From positions 1 to 19,395 of the forward strand of contig JADGJA010000414.1 of assembly GCA_027596035.1 (NCBI GenBank): a stretch of DNA of 19,395 nucleotides, in the 5' to 3' direction. Source of the stretch: Thoreauomyces humboldtii (Eukaryota > Chytridiomycota > Chytridiomycetes > Spizellomycetales > Powellomycetaceae). The notes beneath the pieces were generated by a model. The model was given only the letters and a program-made list of their open reading frames with translations. It searched no databases and was not told the origin of the DNA. The translations under genes were made by a program, and so were the position numbers. This document shows, one piece after another, positions 1-7,960 of this stretch (the stretch's first letter is position 1; each line of letters begins with the position of its first letter).

Positions 1-558
1 CTGTTACAAGATGGGGGGGGGGGGCCTTGGTCAGGTTCTAGAACCCGTGTTATCTGCGGACATATCTGATAGTCTGTCTAGTGACCTCTGCGTCAAATCA
101 CAGGTTCTACATTGTACGTGTACGTGTACACGGTACAGAGCTGACCCCCGCTTCGCCGCTGATCAGCCCCCCCTTTGCTTGCAGAGCACTCCCAGCTAAG
201 CAAATGGCTTGCAGACCCCGAACCACCCGATATCAGCTGGCCGGTGGTATGGCCGCGGTGAATTCATTACCTGTACACCATCTGTGGAAAATTCTCCGCC
301 GAACGGCCACAACGAAAGCCCCTGTACGCCGAGACGGCCTCGCTTTACCATCGCAGCTCGTAAATTCCACGACTAACGATCGGAAGCAATCTTTTCAATC
401 TGAGCCGTATTGAGGCGTTTGACTTTCCGGTCCTTCCGGGCGTCTATGGGCGGCTCTGGGAGAAAACTCGAGAATGGGGTTATGAAAAGTCAAAAAGAGC
501 CATCATCATCATTCATCATCACCTTGAGGCACGGCGACGCTTCCCGTTGTCGAACGAA
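1..558. other. Upstream region without a recognisable gene
   Basis: I see no convincing coding sequence here. Open frames in this stretch are short and resemble no family I know. It holds a run of twelve G at 13-24, a GTAC/GTGTAC-rich stretch at about 114-136, and an ATC trinucleotide stretch at 501-523 just before the PH-domain gene. The right part is presumably the promoter and 5' leader of that gene; the left edge may include the flank of a gene outside the window. Confidence 0.5.
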
Positions 559-1965
559 ATGCCCTCTACTGTCTTCATGCAACCGTTGGAGGCGACGTCG
601 CACCGTAAAAACAGCAATGTGTCATCCATTGACGCGCTCCTAGCAGAGATTCAGGGCGAGATGGCAACTCCCGCCCCTGTCCGCATTTATCATCAGACTC
701 CTCAGCAGCCAGAATACTACGACCTTCCACCGCAACGTCCACGCCCTGCAGGAGACATCTCCATGGCGGCCGACCTGGCCAAGAACCGGAGATCACTTTA
801 CGCTCTGCCGTCTCAAGATGTGATTTACGATCAGGCTCCCCTTCAAAAACGCGATCGCACATCCGGTGACTCACAGGAATACGACCGTCACAACTCGGAC
901 CGTCCGTCGGCCGGGGCGCGGCATCGCTCGCGTTCGGTCGGCCCATCAGATGATACTGCTCGCCGTCAAAGTCGTCGCATGAGCCGTCGCGTAGATGACA
1001 ACGATACCACCATCTCCGAGTTCGTTCTCCACTCGGGCTTCTTACGAAAATTCACAACCAGTCCAAACCCTATCAATCCCCAGTCGTGGCGGCCCCGGTT
1101 CGTCGTGCTCACACAGCGCGCCATCTATCTCTTCCGGAGTGCCAACCCTGACGAGAAGGCCATGTCGGCCTTACCAGTGTCCGTCAATACGAACGCCTGC
1201 GTAAGTGCCGAGGGCCTCTACGTCCTGGAGGTCACGCACGCCGCGTCGGACGGGACCGTGGGATTCTGGAAGCTTCAATGCACCAACAAGGACGAGATGA
1301 TGGACTGGCTTCAGGTCCTGCGTACGACTATCGACAGGGCTCGTCTCGCCGCCGCCGTGGACCCCGATGCGCGTCCCCCGCCGCTTTCGCGATCCATGAC
1401 GTTGGGCAGACTCCTCGGAGGGCCTGTCGAGCAGCAACCACAAGTAGCTCGACCCACCTCGGTGTTTATGCCCAACGTACAGGCCATGAGCTTGCAGAGC
1501 ACGATTGCCATGCTCGAGGACCTCGAACGCGCTCACGCGCCTCAGTCTCCCGTCGGCTCTCGACCGCCGTCCGATGGCCAACCGCCTCCTCCATACAGCT
1601 ATTCGGCGTCTCCACCACAGCAGCATGATCAGCAGTTCAGCCAACAGCCCACACCATACCAGCGACAGGTGGACAGAGTTCCCGATCATCATCAGCCGCA
1701 ACCGCAGTCGGAACCGCACCAGCAACACGAGCAGTTCCGACGTCAGCAAGCAGTCGGAACAGCCGCTGTCACTATCAGCAAGCCACCCGCCGTGGTGAAA
1801 GTCCCAGTTGTCGCGGCCTCCGTCCCCAAGGTTGACGAGAAGGCCATCGCAGCTGCCCAGGAGATCGCCAAGGTGAAGGCAGCCCAGAAGGCCAAGGACA
1901 AGAAAACCCAGCTGCAGCAAGATCAACTACTGCTCCACAACATGTGCATCGGACGAATACGATGA
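559..1965 (+). CDS. PH-domain protein with Gln/Pro-rich tail
   Basis: A 468-residue protein with no clear intron. The first in-frame ATG is at 559; the frame is open a little upstream but has no earlier ATG. Residues 1-150 are polar and Arg/Ser-rich. A pleckstrin-homology domain lies at about residues 153-260: it opens with HSGFLRKF, has the WRPRFVVLTQRAIYLFRS strand pair, and ends in a helix with the conserved Trp in MMDWLQVLRTTI. A Pro/Gln/His-rich region follows, then an Ala/Lys-rich probable coiled coil at about 420-455. PH domains bind phosphoinositides or proteins, so a membrane-associated adaptor role is inferred; I cannot name the gene. Oddity: the last residues look unlike the rest, and a +1 frame stays open past this stop (see findings), so the true C-terminus may differ. 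Confidence 0.85.
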   Translation: MPSTVFMQPLEATSHRKNSNVSSIDALLAEIQGEMATPAPVRIYHQTPQQPEYYDLPPQRPRPAGDISMAADLAKNRRSLYALPSQDVIYDQAPLQKRDRTSGDSQEYDRHNSDRPSAGARHRSRSVGPSDDTARRQSRRMSRRVDDNDTTISEFVLHSGFLRKFTTSPNPINPQSWRPRFVVLTQRAIYLFRSANPDEKAMSALPVSVNTNACVSAEGLYVLEVTHAASDGTVGFWKLQCTNKDEMMDWLQVLRTTIDRARLAAAVDPDARPPPLSRSMTLGRLLGGPVEQQPQVARPTSVFMPNVQAMSLQSTIAMLEDLERAHAPQSPVGSRPPSDGQPPPPYSYSASPPQQHDQQFSQQPTPYQRQVDRVPDHHQPQPQSEPHQQHEQFRRQQAVGTAAVTISKPPAVVKVPVVAASVPKVDEKAIAAAQEIAKVKAAQKAKDKKTQLQQDQLLLHNMCIGRIR

Positions 1966-2437
1966 CCGTTATCGGTTCCCGGCAGTCTCAGCTCCTTCAT
2001 CAAGGCCGGATGCCACCCTTTTGGTTTTCCGCCGCCCTTTGTTTACATTTTCCAACCTTCGTTTCCTTGTTTCTTTGTTTCTTTTGTTTTGTACCTAGAC
2101 CCCAGACCTCTTTGTCCATATCTCCCAACCTCCTAATCCATTTCCTCAATCTACTTGTATCTCTTCTTTGCTGAACAACTTCCTTTCAACCAAAAACCTC
2201 ATTCTTGCCGTGTATCTTTCGTTGGGCAATTGAGAAATGTTATTACCAGGGTGCGACTTGTTGGGCATGACTCATCGCTTTCGTCACAGACTTGTCTCTC
2301 CATTTTCCCACGAGCCAGAAACGACGTTTTCCCTGCAAAGGTTCACTCTATCTGACCCTGGACGAGCACCCACATCACATCGTCGCATACACCCACAGAC
2401 AGCATATCTTATTCCACCCTAATCAACAACATACGAA
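1966..2437 (+). other. Intergenic region with a Gcn4/AP-1-type site
   Basis: The gap between the PH-domain gene and the NTF2-fold gene. Its left part, about 2015-2180, is T-rich and looks like 3' UTR. The right part is the presumed promoter and 5' leader of the next gene. No independent gene is seen. Confidence 0.5.
2267..2275. promoter_or_regulatory. Perfect ATGACTCAT bZIP site
   Basis: The nine-base palindrome ATGACTCAT is the classical high-affinity site of Gcn4/AP-1-type bZIP factors. It lies about 160 bp before the ATG of the NTF2-fold gene, a usual position for a fungal upstream activating site. Function is inferred from the match and position only; a nine-base match can arise by chance. 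Confidence 0.35.
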
Positions 2438-3154
2438 ATGGTCGCAACTCAAGAAAAGCCAATCGCTATCGCCAGTCTGCCTTTCAAAGTACCGGACATT
2501 CTCGACGATGTGTTCTCCCTGTGTAGGTGTCGACCCCGATCTCCAGGGCGATCGTTTCAAGGTCATGGTCGACTAACCCATGTCTCTTCCTCAATTCATG
2601 CTCCATCTCCAGACACGGCACCCAACAGCGCGACGCAGAAGCCCGTCTTCCAAGCTCGCTTCAACGACGACGCCGTCTTTGAGGACCCCCTGCTCCGAGT
2701 CGAGACCAAGCAGGACCGCGAAGCCCAGTTCGGCTCCCTGCCCGCGGTCTTCCAAAAGATCGAGATCAGCCGGAAGCAGGGCGATTTCAAGGTGTTTGCC
2801 GTGACTCCCAACGACATCGCCCAGGACGGCATCCCCGAAAAGTACCGAACCAAGACGCTCGTCCGCATCGTGGCGCCGAACACCCAGACGTACACGTTCC
2901 CCAGGGTTCCGATCGTCGGGTACGCTCCCCAGGTGGCCATCCCTGGCGTAACTCGTCTCACGGTCGAGAAGGCCACGGGACGCATTGTGAAGCATCAAGA
3001 TGTTTGGAACTTGACCGGCGAGCATCTCCCAGGAGTCCTTCCAGTCGTGGGAAGCCCGGCGGCCTACTTTTATACGTTCGCCAAGCATCCCTTGGGATAC
3101 GTCTCGAGCCAGGGCCTCAAGGTCCTCGACTACGTTGGTCTCATCAAGGGTTGA
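2438..3154 (+). CDS. NTF2/SnoaL-fold protein of unknown function
   Basis: Two exons, 2438-2522 and 2613-3154, give 208 residues. The intron 2523-2612 (90 nt) starts GTAGGT, has a GACTAAC branch site and ends CTCCAG. Removing it gives DVFSLYTAPNS, which leads smoothly into QARFNDDAVFEDPL. That pattern (Y-T, then RF-x-D-D-x-x-FEDPL) is typical of SnoaL-like/DUF2358-type members of the NTF2 superfamily, small alpha+beta barrels with a hydrophobic pocket. Later residues VGYAPQVAIPGVTRLTVEK and KHQDVWNLTG are the expected beta-strands, the last near the usual conserved Trp. I see no signal peptide or catalytic set. The superfamily includes enzymes, ligand carriers and pure scaffolds, so no activity can be assigned. 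A CT-rich stretch follows the stop at about 3168-3200. Confidence 0.85.
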   Translation: MVATQEKPIAIASLPFKVPDILDDVFSLCRCRPRSPGRSFQGHGRLTHVSSSIHAPSPDTAPNSATQKPVFQARFNDDAVFEDPLLRVETKQDREAQFGSLPAVFQKIEISRKQGDFKVFAVTPNDIAQDGIPEKYRTKTLVRIVAPNTQTYTFPRVPIVGYAPQVAIPGVTRLTVEKATGRIVKHQDVWNLTGEHLPGVLPVVGSPAAYFYTFAKHPLGYVSSQGLKVLDYVGLIKG

Positions 3155-3718
3155 ACACCTCGCTCTTGCTCCCTCTCCCTCTCTCTCCCTCTCTCTTCTG
3201 TTAGCCCGTGTTCTGTATATGGTTTTCACCGTTTTTGCTACTTTACTCTGCACATCTCGTCTGAATGCCCCTTGTTCGGCTTACCGGTAAAATGTAAATT
3301 CCGACAGGAGATGTGATATGATCGAGTACGAGTACCCACCAGGAAGGAGCAAGCCGCCTGAATGTGTATATGTGAGAGCGCTGGGTAAGGAAGGCACGAG
3401 CTCTTTGCAGGAAATAGACCGCCGTACCATGCATGTGCCGTAGTGAGCTGTTGTAGCATCCTCGGAGGGCAAGCGAACGGGGGGAGAGCCTGCGGAGGCG
3501 GAATGATGAGGTGACTGGCCACGGATGGAACGCCCGGACCTGCGGGAGGCGCTCACAAACCCACTCGAAGCCCTTTCGCCTCAAACCTCACTACATCCCA
3601 TCCCATCCCACCCACCGACCGCCACTTCCTGAACCTGTGAAGCGACCTCGTGGTCATCCTCTGCTCACTCTACCAAACTTCTTGTCTGTCTGTTTTGTGT
3701 GAGGCTGCAGTCGTCGCC
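3155..3718 (+). other. Intergenic region, CT-rich start
   Basis: This stretch begins with a CT microsatellite in the presumed 3' UTR of the NTF2-fold gene (about 3168-3200) and continues with unremarkable sequence. At about 3595-3620 there is a CCCATCCCA-type short repeat, then a T/C-rich leader just before the scaffold gene. I see no gene here. Confidence 0.5.
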
Positions 3719-6700
3719 ATGGCTTCACCAGGTACGGCGCGCGCTCATGGACACCATCTTCGGGTGATGCTGATACTCACCTTTCCTTCTCCCTCGGATT
3801 CAGGCAAACTCTCACCGCTGGCTACTCAACCGAGCTCCTCTCTCACCGCTCCTACGCTTCGTCTGCGTGAACTAGTGGCAAAGTGTGAAAAACGCACCGA
3901 CCTTCGCAACACTGCCCAACTCGTCCGTCGCGCCAACGCTGCCCTCGAGGACGTCGACTCGTCCAACCGAACTTTGGAAGGCCTTGCGGAACATGCTACG
4001 AAGACAGTGGACGATCGACTCGTCAGGGCACTGAGGTCTGCGCTCAGGGATGCCGTCGGGAGGGCTGACGCTGCCGTGAAGAAGGAGCTGGAAAAGGTGG
4101 CGAACGTGCTGGTGGACGATGTCCGTTTCGTATTTGAACCAGAGTCGGCCGACGATGCAGGCATTGACGGTAAATTCGCAGTTTCGGATGGGATAAGTCC
4201 TCGCGGCATGGATTCATGGTGCTGAAGATCTGAACATCCTTCCCTCTCCGATCGTTTTAGGCGACGAAGCCGTGGAGAACTGCCACCGGGATCTGCAGAG
4301 GATCACCGCAGACGCCAACCTTGGCGGAGAGCTTGACAACTTCGTGTCCGACTTCGTCGATTCGCGGTTCCGGTCGTACTCCCGCAACATCTACAACACG
4401 ATGCTGGAGTCCACAACAGCAGCCACCGACCATGTCCTTGAAGCTCGACTCCGAAAAATCTCTGCAGAGATCGAAGCAGTCGTAGGTGCAGCGCAGGTAC
4501 GACTCTTTGCCTCTTTGTTTTGTTTTGTGGTTTGTGCACTCTGCTCAATGACAGGCAACTTCGCAGGTGCCCGCCCGTCCTCAACCGGCTGCTGCCGCTC
4601 GCGCGCCATCCCAGGCATCTGTGAGCCCAGCTCAGACAGGTCAACCGCAGGCCGCACCGGTTCCAGCGCAACGGCAGCAATCGCAGTCTTCTGCCACTGG
4701 ACCTCCACCCGTTGCCCGACCACAGCCCGATAACGCTGGCACCCGTCCTGCATCCGAGGCGACAATCAGTTCTCAACCCCCTGCCGCCCCTAGCACGAAG
4801 CCTCGCCCAAAGAGTGTTGCTACTTCCCTGGCCTCCCCAATGCCACCTAGCCGACCGCCTCCACCTGCGGAGCGGTCGCCCATCGCGAAGGCCCGCACTT
4901 CTACCGACGGTGGGCCGCACGAGGCCGATGACAGTGACGATGACCCGGCACCGCCTAAGCCAGCGGACTTTTCCGCGGGCCTAAACCGTATGCTGTCTGG
5001 TCCGCCCCCAAAGTTCCGTCGCAACTCGGAGCAGAGCCATCAGGAAGAGGAAAATGGCGAAGAACACGAAGCCGTCATGCCTCCTCGCCCTACCGCACGC
5101 GTCGGCATGGTCGATGAGCTTTACGAGGAGGCAGCTCGGGAGGAAAGGGCAGCAACGCCAGCGGTACCAGCAACACCCCCAGCCAGATTCAGTCACGATG
5201 AAGAGCGCCCTAATCTTCATCACGACGAGGATGACCGTCCTCCACCTGCTAGCCAGCCTCGTCCCACAGCGTCAGAGGACAACGTGGGCAGCGAACACTC
5301 CGCTGCTTCGTCCCCAGGCGTGTCAGTTCCCGGCGGCAAGGATAAGGACAAGCACAAGGGACAGAAGTCTCCAAAGATGGGCATTAGGGGAATGCTCAGT
5401 CACCTTACAAAATCGCGGCCCAAGAAGGCCAAGAAGGACGGCAAGCAGGATGAAGATGATGAGCCAGAAACTGTTGAGTCGAAGGTATTGTCGGCTTGCT
5501 TGCTGATATGAGAGGGTCGACGTAAATGCTTATCTTGAACTTGCAGGAGCCCTCTACTACACCTGTTCCCTTAGAGACTCATGCAGCTCCACCCGCGGAG
5601 CAGGCTGCTGCCGCCTCTATTGTGCCACCGCGTCCTGCGCCTCGTCCTCCGGTCGATAGAACCACATCGTACGCAGAGGACGATAGTCACGATTTGCGAC
5701 GTGGACACACCAAGGGGGCAAGCGAGAGGTCTGGCCACAGTCGCCCCGGCTCGGTTGTCAATGACACGCCTCTTACCCCGCCACTACCTCGTTCCGATCA
5801 ACCTGCCGTGGGCGAGGACTCGGAAGCGCCTCCCGCGGTCATGCCTCCCAAACCCAGAAAACAGCCGAATGCGGCCATGAGTGCTTTGGCATCTGTCATG
5901 CGTGGCAACCAGCACGACGAGCCTAATTCGGACGGAGACGAGAATGCCAGCGTAGCCAGCGTCGGAAGTCGAAACCGGACCAGCATGTACTCCGAGACTG
6001 GTGCTTCAGCCCAGCGGCCGATGAGCATGGCTTCGCAATCTAGCGAACGTCCTGAGCGTAGTGAAAGAATCGAGCGCCCAAGCTCGCGCTACGATGCCTC
6101 GCATCCTCCCACTGCCGTGCCTTCTCCCGGTCCAGTAGCCACTCCTCCGCGACCGGCACGACCCGTCTCCGTGGCGGTCCCAGAGAGTCCTTCGAGACGT
6201 GCTACCCAGGATGACATGAACGCTGGTGCTCCCCCGTCCGGAACGGTCGAAGCGCCCATGCCCGCGCCGAGACGTCCCCCAAAGCCTGTCCAGTCGCCCC
6301 TCGCTCAGAGCCCGGTCAAACGGAAGAGTATCAGTCACGAGGATCCTTCCCCCAGCGTTGCTCCCGCTCCGTCCATCCCGCCAAAGCCGGCTCACGCGCG
6401 GAAGAGCGTCATGCTCGACGACGCCGTCAGTCCCGGAAGCACCGGAGGTTCCCACGGCGATTCTCCGCCCGTCCCCGTCCCACGTCCCCGTCCCGCGTCG
6501 GTCGTACGCACTTCGGCCGATCGTCCACCTTCCCACGCCGAGCAGCGTCCACCTTCCCAGCTCGGAAACTCGGAACGACCTCAATCCATGGCGTCCCTCC
6601 ACGAAGCTGCCTCCGATCCCAACGGAGACCAGGCCGAGCCTATCGTCGAGGAGTCTCCCAAGCCGAGACGCATTCCGGGAATCTTTTCCACCAACCATGG

Positions 6701-7675
6701 TGCGCTAGGTGCTCTTGCGGCAGCCGTCAACGGCCGCCCAGAGAGAGGGTTCGGTAGAAGCGCTTCCCAGGAAATACCCGTTGATGAGGTTGCCGAGCAA
6801 CATCAAACTGAGCCGGAGCACAATGAAGAGGGGGATGCGCAGGTGAGATGGTGGTTTGGTCGTAGAAGTTCTCGAAAGCCAAGTGCTCTGAACGCCTTTA
6901 ACATGTTTTCGATTTCTGAAGGAACAGCATGTAACTCCACCGCAACCGCGACGCAGCGCCACCAACTCTGGGTCCAACCCGGATCTGTTCAACAACCCGT
7001 CCCTGGTAGGCTACCCTTCTGAGAGATTCAATCCTTGTAACGTTCCTCATCGTAAACTCGTTCTTTCTTTTTCAGAACTTCAAGAGGAAAGAAGCGAGCA
7101 CCAGTGGCGACGACTCGGCCATCGAAAAGGTTTGTTTCCTTTTTGTTCTCACTCGTAGGGGAAAAGGGCACACAAACTGAACATTTGTCCTGATTGTATT
7201 ACGTTCCAGGCAGGTCTCGAGTGGCTGAACAAGCACCTCGAAGCTCAGGACATCCAAGTCGACAATCTGTTTTCGTCCCTCGGCAACGGTCTCAACCTGA
7301 TCTACGCACTGGAAGTAAGGAACCCCCTCTCGCCCAGCCGCTTCATCCGAAAGCGTGGAAGCTTACTACGATTCCCTCACCTTTTACTGCAGGATGCGAC
7401 GGGTACCCCGGTCGGCAAGTACAACAAGCGCGCCATGTTGCCCGTCCATAAAATCGACAACCTGGCTGTCGCTCTCAACTTCTTGAGTCGAAAGGGTATC
7501 TCCACGTCCTTCTGCTCCCCACAAGGTAAGTTATTCGCGGTTTTCGGAAAATACCTTGATTTCGGTGAAAAGTTTTTGCTCACTTTGTTTCGCTCCTCAC
7601 ACAGACATCATGGACGGTGACCGTGGCAAGATCTTGACACTGTTCAACTACATGATGAAGGCGTATCCGTTGTAG
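3719..7675 (+). CDS. Actin-related scaffold: CPI motif, PxxP region, C-terminal CH domain
   Basis: Ten exons encode 1089 residues: 3719-3731, 3804-4169, 4261-4496, 4567-5484, 5547-6842, 6928-7005, 7076-7129, 7210-7314, 7393-7525, 7605-7675. The start ATG at 3719 sits in a good context (GCCATGG). Residues 1-205 are mostly helical and charged. Residues 206 to about 970 are Pro/Ser-rich and likely disordered, with SH3-ligand motifs such as MPPRP (376), MPPKPRK (610), RRPPKP (about 753) and IPPKP (788). At residues 482-491 LSHLTKSRPK matches the capping-protein-interaction consensus LxHxTxxRPK. A single complete calponin-homology domain fills about 984-1088: GLEWLNKHL, LFSSLGNGLNLIYAL, KYNKRAMLPVHKIDNLAVAL, DIMDGDRGKILTLF. 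The architecture suggests a cortical actin regulator working with capping protein and SH3 proteins; this role is inferred. I recognise no named orthologue. Intron 3 has two usable acceptors. Confidence 0.85.
5395..5424 (+). other. Capping-protein-interaction (CPI)-like motif in the scaffold
   Basis: These ten codons encode LSHLTKSRPK (residues 482-491). The CPI consensus is LxHxTxxRPK followed six residues later by Pro; all six fixed core residues are present. The final Pro is replaced by Lys in a very basic tail (KAKKDGK). The motif sits in a basic island between long Pro-rich segments, as short linear motifs usually do. Confidence 0.6.
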
Positions 7676-7960
7676 GCACATGCTTTCCCCCCCCACGCCT
7701 CCTTGTTTTGTTCGCCCTTCGCTCTCTGGCCCCCAACCCCCTCTTTCCTCCCAGACTCCGGACCTTTGTGCATGTGTTTTCGATTTCTGTTTTTTTCTGC
7801 ATTCTCATCGCATTTCACACAAGCTCGTTCGGCCCGACAAAGCAAAGGCTCCCGCGATAGAAATGCTGATTGCGGTTCTCCTTAAACAGCCAAAACATGG
7901 GGAGCAAGTAGCAGAGACGACGTTATATATAAAAGGGGGGGATAAAATAGAGCGAAGGAC
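7676..7960. other. Convergent 3' region between scaffold and GlnRS genes
   Basis: A short gap between two convergent genes. The left half is C/T-rich. An AT-rich stretch TTATATATAAAAG at about 7922-7934 lies close to the GlnRS stop and may belong to 3'-end formation of one or both transcripts. No gene or RNA is seen. Confidence 0.4.

Noticed and set aside
1171..1926. A 251-codon open frame on the minus strand opposite the PH-domain gene
   Set aside because: It is Leu/Arg/Gly-rich with no family features, and it mirrors a well-supported coding strand in GC-rich DNA; it is a shadow frame.
2591..3253. A 220-codon minus-strand frame opposite the NTF2-fold gene
   Set aside because: The opposite strand has a clear fold signature and splice signals; this frame has none.
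6006..6698. A 230-codon open frame on the minus strand opposite scaffold exon 5
   Set aside because: Composition (Gly/Arg/Ser) is that expected from the complement of Pro/Ser-rich coding DNA; no motif.
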